From: Adiantum capillus-veneris
Taxonomy: Eukaryota > Streptophyta > Polypodiopsida > Polypodiales > Pteridaceae
NCBI GenBank assembly: GCA_014529385.2
Contig: CM043950.1
Location: forward strand, 72,024,435-72,088,434
Direction of reading: 5' to 3'
Length of the DNA: 64,000 nt
This document shows, in pieces, positions 31,859 through 44,500 of the stretch. The notes under the pieces were generated by a model. It was not told where the DNA came from, ran no database searches, and saw only the letters and a list, made by a program, of their open reading frames with translations. A program made the translations under genes and the position numbers. The first letter of the stretch is position 1, and every line of letters starts with the position of its first letter.

Positions 31859-32526
31859 TGTAATGGAATTATCCTTTTACCTTGAGTTGGAGCGGAAAGT
31901 AAATAACATATTGAGCATTTCCTTGAGTATTCTTTAGTGTGTAGATGTATAGTAAAAGAGAGTGAGAGTTTAGAGAAATTGACACCAATAGAGGACCGGA
32001 TTAGTTGGAGCCGATCCCCCCTCCAATAGGCATTTGTATTATAGATTCCTCCATGATGGAAGACTTGTTTACAATACAACTGTTTGTGTTCCTTGAGACC
32101 TTCTTGATGAGATGAAGATGGTAAGCTTCACTCACCAAGCATTAGCATAACTACAACAATAAACATGATTAGCATGAACTTGAAAAATGCCCAGCCTCAA
32201 TCCCAAGACCTCAAACACCATGAAAGGTGAGGAGAGCTAGCAGGGAGTGACGAAGAAGAGAGAAGTAGAAGTAGCTCTACTAGAAAGAAATAACCCCTTG
32301 CACATATTCACTCATAGCTCTTGTAGCATAACTTAGCATAGAGTTAATGGAGATTAGAGAGATTGATAAGCAAGCATAAGCATTCTCTTGTGTGGATTTG
32401 CATCCATAGCCAAGAGCTTGTGGTAGTAGGCACTCAACTTCTCAAGCTTGGAGAAGGAGATGGAATCCTTGCTTCACCAGAGTGTGTGAAGGGAAGAATG
32501 AAGGAGAGAGAGCTCGTGGGAGGCTC

Positions 32527-32529
<3 letters not shown>

Positions 32530-32589
<60 letters not shown>
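32530..32589. repeat. (GA)n microsatellite in element C LTR
   Basis: About 60 bases of GA dinucleotide. Confidence 0.97.
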
Positions 32590-32591
<2 letters not shown>

Positions 32592-33027
32592 AGCTAGGTC
32601 GACCCCCTTTACTAGGGTTCATTTGAAGATGATTGGGCCATGTAGCCCTCTAGCCAATGAGAGCTGGGCTCCCTTTGGGGCAAGGTGTGTAGCCTCTTGA
32701 CAAGTGTCCTTCTTTCCATTTGTGAGGCTAAGCTAGCACCCCCCTTGCTTAAGCACAACCCCTACTTGCTTGAGTAGTGTGTCTCTACACTTGACAAGTG
32801 GCCCCTTTCCTTTCATAAGGGTATGGGTCCTTGGTGAGGTGCTCACTTACTATCTAAATTCCCCCCCCCCCCCCCTTTGTAGGGCTTGACCCCTCTTTAG
32901 TAGCAAGTATTTTGAACTTGGTAAGCAGGCAGCGCCCCTGCTTAAGCACAGCCCTAGGTTAAGCAAGCTGCCCCCTTGCCTGCTTGGACTTTAGTGATAA
33001 AGAGTAAAATTTTAAAGACTATGTTTG

Positions 33028-33323
33028 AAAGCTTTTAACACTTACCTTTGGAGGATTTAATGAAGAAAACCCTAAGGTCTTTTGCTCCATTAGTAAACCT
33101 TTCTCTTTGATAGACCTTTTCTCATTTGGGCCCCTTTACCATTGGCACCGTGCTTAAATAGATCTATAAGAACATAAAGCTTTTAACACTTACCTTTGGA
33201 TGCTTTAATGAAGACAACCCTAAGGTCTTTTTCTCCATTAGTTAACCTTTCTCTGTGATAGACCTTTTCTCATTTGGGCCCCTTTACCATTGGCCCCGTG
33301 CTTAAATAGATCTATAAGAACAT
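33028..33323. repeat. 148-bp tandem duplication in element C LTR
   Basis: 33028-33175 and 33176-33323 differ at only a handful of positions; each copy begins AAAGCTTTTAACACTTACC and ends ATCTATAAGAACAT. Element B LTRs lack it. Confidence 0.95.
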
Positions 33324-33530
33324 CTATATCTTAACCCTTGTTCCCGTTTATTCTCCCACATTAAATGATCAGTTTAATATGAGAAAAAAATTTGGGTTGG
33401 TCAGATATTAGATTTTATGACACTAATCAAGAAGGGTAGTGTCTCATTAATATTGCCAAGAACGTGCCCAATATTAATTAGTGATGCTAGTGATTAGGGA
33501 GAGGTAACTAAGCCTAGGTGCGAACAGTCG

Positions 33531-33542
33531 GCTTTGATACCA
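33531..33542 (-). other. Primer-binding site of element D
   Basis: TGGTATCAAAGC on the minus strand, two bases from the LTR edge; 11 of 12 bases match initiator Met-tRNA. The leader from here to 33423 is cut by the insertion of element C. Confidence 0.85.
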
Positions 33543-33544
33543 CT

Positions 33545-33706
33545 TGATGGGTCAGTGGTTGCAAAAGCAAACTCCCTAATCATTGATGATTAGTGTTAGA
33601 CTATGGGAGGTGAAGCCTTAGCTTAACCATGATGTTAGGGTTAGGGTTAGAGAGATGGTGATTAGGGTCAGGTTATGCCAAATCCAAGAGCATAGTGAGA
33701 GAGAGA

Positions 33707-33776
<70 letters not shown>

Positions 33777-33944
33777 AGACACAATTGATAAGAGTCAAAG
33801 TGCAATTGATTAATTAAAAAACAACCTCTATATTGGCTAGGTGGGTTTCATCCTCTTTCTATTGGAGCATGTCATCAATTATCTCTTCCTAGGTGGCTAG
33901 AGGGATTTCTCTTAGTGGTGCCACAAGTTGGCCTTACCCTAACA
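33545..33944 (-). repeat. Element D 5' LTR (right, 400 bp)
   Basis: Partner of 19209-19562, starting TGATGGG and ending CTAACA on the plus strand, followed by the target duplication ATGCA. A (GA)n tract fills 33696-33773. Confidence 0.93.
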
Positions 33945-36900
33945 ATGCATAGGTTTGTAATTTAGTCTCCTAACCTTGTTACACATAGACCATTTTGTTA
34001 TTTCCAATCTAGAATTTGGGCTTTAGGCTTGTGTTTTCCTAGGCCTTCGGGAGATGTTGGTAAAGCTAGAATTTAAATCAAACATGTTGATTGCCAAGAA
34101 AATTCTTTCATGGTCATTTGTGCCTAGCCTAATTTGATAATTGTCATCACAAAACGCATCCTTACAAGTTCTTGAGCCTACCATTCAACTTTGGCTGAAA
34201 TCAAACCCCAAATCTATCCCCCATAATCATTTCCTAACCACTTTTCCTATTTTTCCAAACCGCACGATGGTTTATGCAAAGAATGAACAAATTAAATGAC
34301 AACATCATTCTCAAAACTACTTCTCCTTCTCTTAAGGGCATAAGAGGGGAAAGGATCGAACACCCACCAATATTTGTTTATATACTATGAGTGCACCTCT
34401 TAGGACTACTTGTGTTAAGGATGTCCATAGGGAACATATGAGAGTGTAGAATGTTGTAGAAAAAAAGCTCTAGCTCTCTCTCTCTCTGGAAAATTTTCTT
34501 AAAATGCACTCACATTTATTAAGTACATCCAATAGGAAAACTAGACACTCTAACTAGACATTTTGAAAATAACATCACGTACTTCTTAAATTGTCACCAA
34601 TGCAATGTGTTTTTCATGAGGTAGATTTGCTTATTCAATATGATTTAGTCAATAAAATGAAAAAATTCATAAAAGCACTAAGTAGAATTCAAAGCTTTTG
34701 ACATTGCCAATGCATCCAAACCTAAAAAACGGATGTCTACTTGCTTTGTTTTGACACCCAGAGTGGCAAAAAAACCCATATAGGAGGTTTTGCGGAATGG
34801 AACGCTAGACCTCATTCTCAATCAAACGCATTGGCGATTTCAAAAGCTTCAATTTCCACCATTAATTGGTAGTTTCATAAATATCTAAACTTTGTTGACA
34901 GTGAACGCCATATTGAATGAGCAACAACTACCTTATTAAAATAAACACTTGCATTGAATGAAAAGGTGATAGTTTTCAAGAATCGCTACATCGCTGAATG
35001 ACTAGGTGACACTTTTCTGAAATTTTTGACATTTGTGAACATCAGACTATTTCCAACATAATGTTGGCCCTTCTCTAGTATTGTGATACTCGAATTTATC
35101 CCATTTTCTAGCCAAATTTAACAATTTTATTTTTCTTTGCTCACACGTTCTATGGTACCCTTTGTGTGCAATTTGAACTTGGATTGATACAATTTTGGCA
35201 ATTTATTAGATAGTTTGTATTTCTGCTCTATTCGTCTCAATTTTAAAGTCTAATTGGTCAAAGATCAATATATGCCATGTATTTGATGTGTACAAGTAGA
35301 TGGTATGAAGTTTCCTAGTGTTACTTCTAAGTCCAATATCGTGATATTGTTCTACAACATAGATTTTCTAATTTGATGGTTTTGGTATTTCTTGGCTCTC
35401 TGTAAAGTGATTTTATAGCTCTAGTTAGTCCCAAATTTCAAGCAATCACACAGACACACACTTCAAAGTCACTTATTAAGAAAATCTCTAAAATTCACAT
35501 TGACTTATGCTAATGATATAGAGATTTTTCACTCTTCTAAAATAAGCCTATGTACCCTACTCGTAGTGCCACAAACTAAAATGTTGGGAAAGATGTCAAA
35601 ACATCAAATAGATCGTTAAAGCACTTTTTGACACAGTGAATATCTCTCACACAACCAAGAGTCAAAGATATTATCTCACTCATATAAAACCTAATAGGTC
35701 TTTGGACAATACCCCAATGTCTCCAAATGCCTAAACACACTTAAGCCAATGAATCTCTTTATACAAAACCTTGGATTACTCTAGAATTAACTAGAGGAAA
35801 ACTTTTTTTTCAAGAGAAACAAATTTCTGTCACTATTTTCTCTAGACTATGTAGCTACATCGTTGACAATGGGATCAAATGCTAGACAATTTCTCAAGCC
35901 ATTAATTTAAGGCTAGAAAAAACCTCACATTAATGGCAATACAAGGGACATAGTAGACATAGCAAGGGCATGAAGGCAACAAGGATGTGTGAGATACCTT
36001 TAAGACAATATTAAATATTTTTTTTTTCTAGATAATCACTCAAGTGATTTCCAAATCACCAAAGTCTAGTTTTGAACCATGAATCAATCTCTACCAATTT
36101 AATGGGGCTGAAGAGTGCATAAATGCTACCAAACTCATAGGAACGACTAAGAGGACTAGGATGGCTAATCCTATGCTCTTTGGTCACCCCAATAATGAGG
36201 TCACAAATCACAATCTTGGACTTCAACCCTAATTTCTCAAGTTAAAATCATCAGTTGAGACAACATATAGAGTAATAATTGATGAGATCCATCCAATGCA
36301 ACTGACAATTCACTAATATGATACCTAAACCTCAAGATAATATCAAATAACTTGTAAGTGCTCATCAACAAACTTATGCAATAGAATGATAGACTTATGT
36401 AAATTTGAGGTGCTTTCACTTGACAACACTAGAAGCAATTGGAATTGAAGTGCGACAACGAAAAAGGGAGTAAGGAGAAAATAGCGTTGCAAATACACAA
36501 ACACAAGGGTTGTACACTCAATACAATTTTCTCGTTGATAAAAAGATTATCTAAAATTGTTACAAAAATGACCTTATTGGGTCAAACTTCAAGAATTTTT
36601 TCCATGGCCAAAAGTGGCATTGAAGCAAACTAATATTAGGATTATGATCTAGAAGCAAACTCTGTTACTTTCTTGTAACTGAGTAGTAAGTGCAATATTT
36701 CTTGTACTTTTAAACTCATACATCTAAATATCTAAATTGTTTTTGTCTTAATTCTTTTCATTTTAATCTATTCTTTCAATTAAGTTTAATGGTTTGTATG
36801 CCTTTCATGTCTAGTAATCAATTCAATTCAGTTGTTTGTCTAACTTTCTTGTTTGGTAATCTGAAGTCTGATTTTGTTCATTATTTTAATCTAATATCTA

Positions 36901-37300
36901 ACCTCTCACTCGGAATTTCTAAACCTGGAATAGCTATCAAGTGACCAACTCATTCCATTTTGGCAATCATAGTGGCGAGCTTAATCTCTTGATAGGATCT
37001 AGTTTCCTACTTTAGACTTTAGAGTCAATTAGTTGTTCACAATGTTGCCACGTCATTCAACATCATGAAGGAGAGTAACTATAGTGTTTGTTAAATAACA
37101 AAAACACATTAGCATAGTACCTAGAATATCAAAGCAAGATTCTAATGGAGAATTGCATTCTCAAAGTGAGGAAATTGATGTCAATCCAAGGAGAAGAGGG
37201 AGTGAGGCACATCGGGCTGCTTAACCTTTAGTACATTCATGAAGATGTCATTCGAAGAGAGCTATGAGATGTCCTCATTCACGTGGGTCTCGTTATTTAG
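33945..37300. other. AT-rich intergenic DNA, nothing recognised
   Basis: No open frame over about 65 codons and no domain, repeat pair or LTR structure that I can support. Confidence 0.6.
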
Positions 37301-37309
37301 ATCATAGGG

Positions 37310-37400
37310 GAAAATAAAAGTTTCACATGAGGACATCCTATGCAAATTGAATAAGATCAAACAAGGTAAGTTATCTGTCAGGAGTTATGTGTAAAAGACT
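37310..37400 (+). pseudogene. Possible retrotransposon gag scrap
   Basis: The frame at about 37340-37396 reads L-C-K-L-N-K-I-K-Q-G-K-L-S-V-R-S-Y before a stop, which resembles the L-x-x-L-x-Q-G-x-x-S-V-x-x-Y motif of Ty3/Gypsy gag domains. The neighbouring sequence has stops in all frames. Short match, so weak. Confidence 0.3.
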
Positions 37401-37998
37401 ATGGAATTGAGACGTGGAAAAAGAAAAACAATTCCACAACAGATAAATAATAATATTACACTTGATGTGTACATCAAGTGTATCACAATGATTTATGTAA
37501 ACATGATCCTTAAATACAACCAATGAGGTTATCCATTATGATTCAAAATGCAATGCTAATCAAGACGAGAAAGTTTGTAGGATGCATTAAAGTCAATCTT
37601 TAATTGAATATCATGATCAATTGAAATCTAAACCCTTCGTAGATAGTGTCCATTTAGTCCATGTTCTCTTTGACGTGTAATAGTTTGATGTAATTATCAT
37701 AACTTATGGTTAACAATAGTCTCAAGACTAGTCAACCCCACTGTAATTAACACTAGACAATCCAACGAAGGCAAGTGAATAAGATCAAAGGGAAGGAGTT
37801 CCAACTATTGCATGAAAATTTTTGAAAAAAAGATCTCTTAACTTATTATGAATTAGAAATCCAACACATGAATGCACAAATGAAGAATAAAGAGCTGAAG
37901 AGAAGAGGGCTCCATCTATTGCATGAAAAAATTCAAAACAAATATCTATTTACTTATTGCTAATGAGAAACCCAGCACACACTCCTTTGAAGTGTGGT

Positions 37999-38000
<2 letters not shown>

Positions 38001-38031
<31 letters not shown>
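38001..38031. repeat. Homopolymer of 31 G
   Basis: Uninterrupted G run after GTGTGGTTT; exact length may be unreliable because homopolymers are hard to sequence. Confidence 0.9.
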
Positions 38032-38032
<1 letters not shown>

Positions 38033-38876
38033 ATGGGATGCAAACTAGGATGAAAGAGAGATTTTTCCACAACCAAGAAGATACGCAAAAAAAAAAAACA
38101 CAAACAATCTCACCCAAAGACATGCACCAAATGGAGTAAGATAGATGTAGAGCAAAGAGAGGAATGGATTTTGTGCAATATTTGGTTTACAACTTACATC
38201 ATGAGAATATTTTCTGTGAGGCTATCACAGAGCTTGCAAAGAACTAGACCAACTCCTAGTGAGTTTCAAACATTTCCACCACACACACATTGTCTTAGGG
38301 TTGTGGGACACCTCTCACCACAATACTCTCTTACAATGGGCAAAATTAGGTAATGAAAACACACTAAACACTTTCACAAAAAACTTAAATGACCAAATTT
38401 TAAAGATACAAATCACCTTAAATCCGCCAAATTACATTGCACAAGTAAAAGGAGGAAGATTCTAAAGCCAAGAACGCCTTTACGACACCAAACATCAATT
38501 GTTGATAATGTACAATAGTGGTTTGAGAAATGGCACTCATACTCTGCCACTTTTGCAATGTGTAGCATCAAAGCTTCCCTTACACAAAGTTTGAAGCTCA
38601 CAAAGTGGTTACTACACCTAAGTCTTTCCTCATGCATATAGCGCAGAGGTGCTACGTCGTGGATATTGGAGATGATCAACAAGAAGGAGAAGGGCCTATT
38701 TATAGGTTGGATACCCCTCATTAAATTTATTGGTAATACTATTTTACAGATAACAAACAAAGATTATGATTTTTTTGAATATCAAAATATCACGGGTCTT
38801 CTTTGTCTACTTGAGTCATGGATGTGGGCTCAAGAGAGAGAACTATTCATGGTAAATAAGGTGAAATTATAGTTTT

Positions 38877-38879
<3 letters not shown>

Positions 38880-38919
<40 letters not shown>
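38880..38919. repeat. (GA)n microsatellite
   Basis: About 40 bases of GA dinucleotide. Confidence 0.97.
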
Positions 38920-38924
<5 letters not shown>

Positions 38925-39493
38925 ACTATATGTACATGTCTTGAGGTGAGGTTCCTTTTTAGGTTATGTTGATAGGTGTTTGTGTTAGTAGGTTAGTAGA
39001 CGTCAGTAACCACTAAATGTTAATGATATATTTACAAGGGATAGAATGAGTTGAATGGATTAAAAAGGAGGAGTGAATTTGATGAGGGAATACTTTTGAT
39101 GGTGAAGCTTTGAATAAATTGGACTCACCCTTGTGTAGATCATCAGAAATCACCATGGATTCTCTTCTTCTTCTTGTCTTCTTTATGATGCTCCTAGCGA
39201 GGTTGATCACTATGATGAAAATGAGGATTTAGTTGTTGAGAATCCCCAATTTTTAGAGATTAGGCATGGTTAACATGATGAATTTCTATGTATTTTAAGA
39301 AAAGGTTAGATAGAATTGTAACTTAGAAGTGATAGAGAGAGACATAGAGATGGTGTATGTACATGTAGAAGTCCATATGAGAGCCATGTAGGTGAGAGAG
39401 AAGGGTAGTGATAAATAGGGTGAAAGAGGCCATGGAAATTATAGATTTGAGTGATGGATAGAGAGAATGAGTTTATGGGTAAATGCATGTTAT

Positions 39494-41504
39494 TGTGACA
39501 CCCTTTTTGTGGTAGTTACCATATCCAAGTTAGCATATTAAAAATTACTTGGACGCATGGTAAATTTTTCAAAAATTGTAGAAATTTTTTTCGGAGGTTT
39601 TACAATTGGATTGATTGTTTCAAGAGCTTTCTATTGATATATCATATGGCATAGATCTTAGAGGTCTGGCTTGTGTGATTGTACTAGTTAGCACTATCCG
39701 AAACAACAAAAAGCATGACACGTTAACATGCTTTCAGCCTTATGTGTGTGGAAGTGTGAAGGTGAGGAAAGATTAAGGTGACTCGTGTGAGAGTATGGGT
39801 AGACTGGGGTCCACCAAAAAAATCATATATGACCAGTGGAAGCCTCAAAAATTATGAAAAGTTTTGAGGAGATTATCCAGTTTGTGGGAAAATTTTTATT
39901 TATTTTTATCGCTTGTTCAAAATGGAGTGGACGCGGACGCCAAAAATTCCACCAAAATACCTATTTTTCCACACTAGAAAAATCTTCCACTGGCCCCCCT
40001 TTGTGGAATTTGCATAAGGATCCAAGGTTGAGCCCCTCCTTGCCCCAAGGGATTCACTCTATATACAAAATGGGACACCACCTACGAGCGGACAATTTTG
40101 ATAATACTCCTATATACAAATCATATTAGAGAGAATGATTCCCCTTTCTACGCTTATACAAAAATCAATGAGGAAAACTATCATACCCCTATCTTACATG
40201 ATCTAGCCGAGTAAAACTAGTCAAAGAATGTGTAGCATAGTGACTGGCAACGTACTAAGGAACCACTTCTGTAGATTTCTAGATGTACCCTCAATGTGTC
40301 TTAGTTTGAATTTCAAACTATGTGCTCGATCAGCTTGGACTTTGGCTACTCGTCCAATTCTAACCCATCCAAAGCTGGTGTAAATCAGCCCTTGACCTGC
40401 TCCAAACCAACCCTTATCTATGACCGGCTAGATGAAAAATTTGATGTGTGACATGATAAAAAACTTCCCAAAAATTCATCCGAGTTCTAGTGCACACTGG
40501 TGACCAATCATTACAAAAGTAATCAACCCAAGTCAAGTACCCCTCTCCCCCTCCCCCATAAATATGATACCCCCCTCCCTTATTTTTAAGCTTAGGAGAT
40601 AAATTATTGGGGGCCCGCTCCTAACTTATATGCTTATATAACTTGTTAAAAAAAACCCTCCCTTGCACTTAAGTGGTGCGGTACATTTTCCATGGTGAAT
40701 CCCCTGGGCTGCTTCCATGAGATCGTGATCTAATAAATTCTTGAAGTTTTGAAAACATGCATGGATTAGGATTATTCACAAATATGGTATATCAATATGA
40801 AAATAGGTTAGCTCATAAACAATTCATGGAATCTAGAATAGTATCATTAGTATATCAATATAAAAATTAAATAAAGGAAAATCAAATGAGAGGGCCTCAT
40901 TTGTTTTTTTAGTAATGTAGTTTTACTTATAAGAAGTAAGGGAGAGGGCCCTCATTTGTTCTTTTTTGTAATGTAGTTTTACTTACAAGAAGTAAGGGAG
41001 AATACATGTAGAAAATACAAATTTAGTAAAAGGAATGACTTGGTGAAATCTTTTTTTGTAATTTCCTTGGAGTGGATTCACACCAAAATTTAGAGAGGCT
41101 TAGATGAAATGATTTATTTATAAAATAAAGAGAATGCACAAGGGTAAGCAAAATTGTGATAATGATGAATCAATGTACATGGCATACTTATGTAGATAAC
41201 ACATAACTAAGTAGAGATATTTAAATAAATAACAAAATAATAATAATAAAAAATATCTATATAGAGAACCTTCATACAATGAAATTTACACACACAAATG
41301 AGCTATAATATACTTTTTTTTTTGGCTCAACTTACCCAGTGACTAGCTAGCTCAAGATTTTAATGAAATATGGAAAAAGTCCCTCAACTCACACACGCCT
41401 ATGTAGAGTGAAACTCTGAGCATAGCCATAGTGTTTAAGTGATTTTTTTGGGTGAGATATTTCACTACGACATAATTTAGAGAGCCAAAAAATCGGCTAT
41501 TATT
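39494..41504 (-). repeat. Probable 3' LTR of element H
   Basis: The right edge is supported: on the minus strand, the H polyprotein end is followed by a purine tract (G15-AGGGCTAAA, like AAGGGGAGGGCTAA before element G's LTR) and then TAATAGCCG, the counterpart of TGATAGCCG in the left-hand copy at 4376. The left edge at TGTGACACCC (39494) is inferred only from the terminal TG. The 41040-41504 part matches 3900-4376; 39780-39960 weakly resembles 3320-3490. A 54-bp tandem duplication lies at 40888-41000. Confidence 0.55.
40888..41000. repeat. 54-bp tandem duplication
   Basis: The block GAGAGGGCCTCATTTG through AGAAGTAAGG occurs at 40888 and again at 40942, with a few changes. Confidence 0.9.
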
Positions 41505-41526
41505 TAGCCCTCCCCCCCCCCCCCCC
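41505..41526 (-). other. Polypurine tract of element H
   Basis: On the minus strand a run of 15 G followed by AGGGCTAAA directly before the LTR start. The run of C on the plus strand is 41512-41526. Confidence 0.6.
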
Positions 41527-41539
41527 GATGGTGGGATAT

Positions 41540-44500
41540 TCATGTACCATCATAAGGTTTTCTTTCCAAATAGAGTGATTTTGAGTCCTCTGGGATATTT
41601 GGTATCTTGACCAGATTTTCATTGTATAGACCCTTGACATTTTGGCTCGAATTACACACATACATTATGCAACAAAACTTACTTGAGGTAGTATTTCTTT
41701 GATAATGCTTTGGTAGATCCTTTGGTAGAAGGCGACTAAAATAGAGCTTTAGCCAATACCCATTTACCTTCTTGGAGTGCTCTTTACGATTCAAGTCCAT
41801 GAGTTGGTAGTAGCTTGAATCAAAAGTGTTCTTGACTATGTATGGTCCCTGCTATCTAGTTTCAAACTTGGCATCAAATCAGCAACTTGATTGTCATACC
41901 TTAGCATAAGATCTCCTTCCTTGATGTCTTTGTCCATTAGTTTCTTGTCATGCTTCTCTTTTGCTTGTGTAGGCCGCTTCTCTCTTTTACTCAAGTTCCA
42001 CTAATGTAAGAAGGAAATCTACCCATGCACCATGATCTCCCCCCGTCCATGTGCCATGGAGTTGCATTGTTGGGATGATGATATCAATAGACTACAAAGC
42101 CTCTTGAATATAGACCAAGTGAAATGGTGTGAACTCTATGGCATCCCTACGTGTGGTTCATTATGCCCACAATGCTCCATCCAAGAATTCATCCCAAAAC
42201 TTTGTCCTGCTTTTCACCATCTTTTTTATGATTCTTGCAATTATGCCATTAGCTTTCTCTACCAAACCATTTGATTGTGCATAGTAGGGTTTACTGTGAT
42301 GATGTAGAATGTGAAGCTTTTTGTAGATCTATGAGCAAGCCCTTCCTAAACCTTGGACCATTATCAAAAAAACAATTCAAGGGTGTGCTAAATCTACAAC
42401 AAATAAGACCGGAGACAAATTTTCTCATTGTCCTCTCATTTATCTATGGCACACTTTGCACTTCCACCCACATAATCATATAGTCTACATCCACTAGAAT
42501 GTACCTTTTAACATTTTTTGTTCTAGGTAGTGGACTCATAGCATCAATGCCCCGTTTGCAAGAACTATTTGCCTTCTTGTACCATGCACCAACCTTCTAT
42601 TTGCATTAACGTGATAGACGTAACCTCTTCTACACCAATTTTGAACATCCTTGTGCAAGTTTGGCCACACATACCTTGAAGAAAAATCTTTTTAATAGTT
42701 AATTGTTGAGAAAAATGACTAGCACATACTTCCTCATGCAAAACTTCTAGAATGGCTAGAATTTCCTCTATTCTTGGTACTCATCTACACAATGTCTGAT
42801 GCTTTACTATTTGATAGAGGGAGCCTTTCAGGAAGAGATAGACACTTGCCTTTTTTATGAGCCTCATTTTTGAGCCAGTGTGAATCCTTGTGGAAACTTG
42901 CCCTCCAAAACGTAGCCAAAGATAGGATCCAACGACTCTTATCCTTGGTACCTCGGTTGCTTGACAATTGTTTCCACCATGATGAATCTCCTTCTCAATA
43001 CATGCAACTGCTTGTTGTGCAAGTTAATCGGCATTCACATTTTGTTTCCTAGGAATATGATATAGTAGCACATCGTCAAATTGATTAAACAACCTACAAA
43101 TGGCATGGTCTTTTGTCCTTATGCTTTCATTCTTGCATGATTAAATGCCTAAGATTTTCTTTACAATGAGAAGTGCATCCCCTTTTACCATGAGATGTTG
43201 TATACCTTGACTAATGCAGATCTTCAAACCATGAAGAAAAATTTCATACTCTTCTTTGTTGTTGCTTGTTGAACCTAGTAGATTGACCTTCTCTTTCATG
43301 ACCACCTCTCCACTTAGGTTGAGCAACATTGGACCTCCCCTGCTTTACATGTGACTCGTCAAGAGGCTCCATCAAAGAATAAGGTGAAGACATTAGGGAT
43401 AATTTTTGGTGGTGGCAATGGTAGGGTTTTACTTCAAGCACTTTAATCAGGCTTCTCATGCACTCTATAAGTTAGAATCCCCGCCAATTGTACACACACA
43501 CATACACTATATCTTTTACTTTGAAAGATTATTTAAACTCTTTCAACTCCATAACCCATTTTGAGATCCTAGTACTAAGGTCATTTGAGATGACACTCAA
43601 GAAACATTTTTTTTTGCAGTGAGAATTACAAAAGGTTTTGGTAGAAAGTAGGATCTAAAATTTCTCACTACAAACATGAGAGAAAGCACATGAGTTATGC
43701 TTCTGTGTAGCCACTCTCCAAAGCATTCATGACCCTACTAGTAAAGTAGGGTCATGAATGCATCCTGGTACTGTGGGGATCTTGTTGTAACAAAATAGCA
43801 CCAATTGTTTCTTCCCAACACTTCAGCCAACAAATAATATATACTCCCAACAAGGAGGCACGAGTGTTAGTAATTCTAACAAAATGACTTTAATGTTACA
43901 AAAATATTCTTCAAGCAAGCTCATCAGATCATGCAAGCTCTACTTGTTGTGTTAATTTTTGCAAGGGGTGAAGTGACTCCAAGGCTAAGTGAATGAAGCG
44001 GGACATATACTTCACCATATGAATGAATGATATTACATTAGGAAGAGAATGGGATCTAGGATGGCCTCTTTATTTGGCAGTTTAAGAAAATCAAACCTTT
44101 AGTATTAAAAAAGTAATCAAAGGACAGCTTTTGAATTCAAACATGCCAAACGGCTAGTTTATTTGAATTCAAATTTCCCACTCAAAATGGAATTTAAAAT
44201 CTAGCAGGTAAAACCATATCATGTAGCATATTTATGGAAAGATCTCAACGCATAGATTGCAGATCTATAATCTCCACTCAAATTGGAGATCAAATGTTGG
44301 AGTTATAGAAGGCCAAAAACCATAAAATTTTTCACCTCCTTTTGGGGGGGGAAGTGCATCCTTTGACCATTCTTACACATCTCTTACACACCCACCATTA
44401 TTGCAAACATGGCAGACATTTATTTCTCAAAATGTTAGTCACTTCCATAAGCTCATGAAAAATAAAGAGGCCCTCCTAGACCCCATCCTCTTCCTAATGC

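Larger units (their letters stand above)
31859..33422 (-). repeat. Element C 5' LTR (1564 bp)
   Basis: On the minus strand it starts TGTCATAA and ends CATTACA, like element B's LTR, and shares the start block with CATATTAAACTGATCATTT. It holds a (GA)n tract (32530-32589), a run of 15 C (32861-32875) and a 148-bp internal tandem duplication. Right flank is CTAAT, the expected target duplication, but the partner LTR on the left is gone. Confidence 0.88.
19209..33944 (-). mobile_element. Element D: 14.7-kb LTR retrotransposon, minus strand, with nested insertions
   Basis: Flanked by a perfect 5-bp target duplication ATGCA at 19204-19208 and 33945-33949. Its LTRs are 19209-19562 and 33545-33944 (both TGATGGG...CTAACA on the plus strand). 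The primer-binding site is beside the right LTR and a polypurine tract beside the left LTR, so it is transcribed on the minus strand. Inside are a pol fragment (F), a copia-like LTR (E), minisatellites and half of element C. No gag or pol can be assigned with certainty to D itself; F's pol could be D's, although a polypurine-like tract after F suggests F has its own LTR. Confidence 0.88.
37401..39493. other. Intergenic with poly-G and (GA)n tracts, possible minus-strand TATA
   Basis: A run of 31 G is at 38001-38031 and (GA)n at 38880-38919. At 38695-38707 the palindromic CCTATTTATAGG resembles a plant LTR promoter TATA box on the minus strand, so 38.1-38.9 kb may be LTR debris. No gene recognised. 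Confidence 0.5.
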
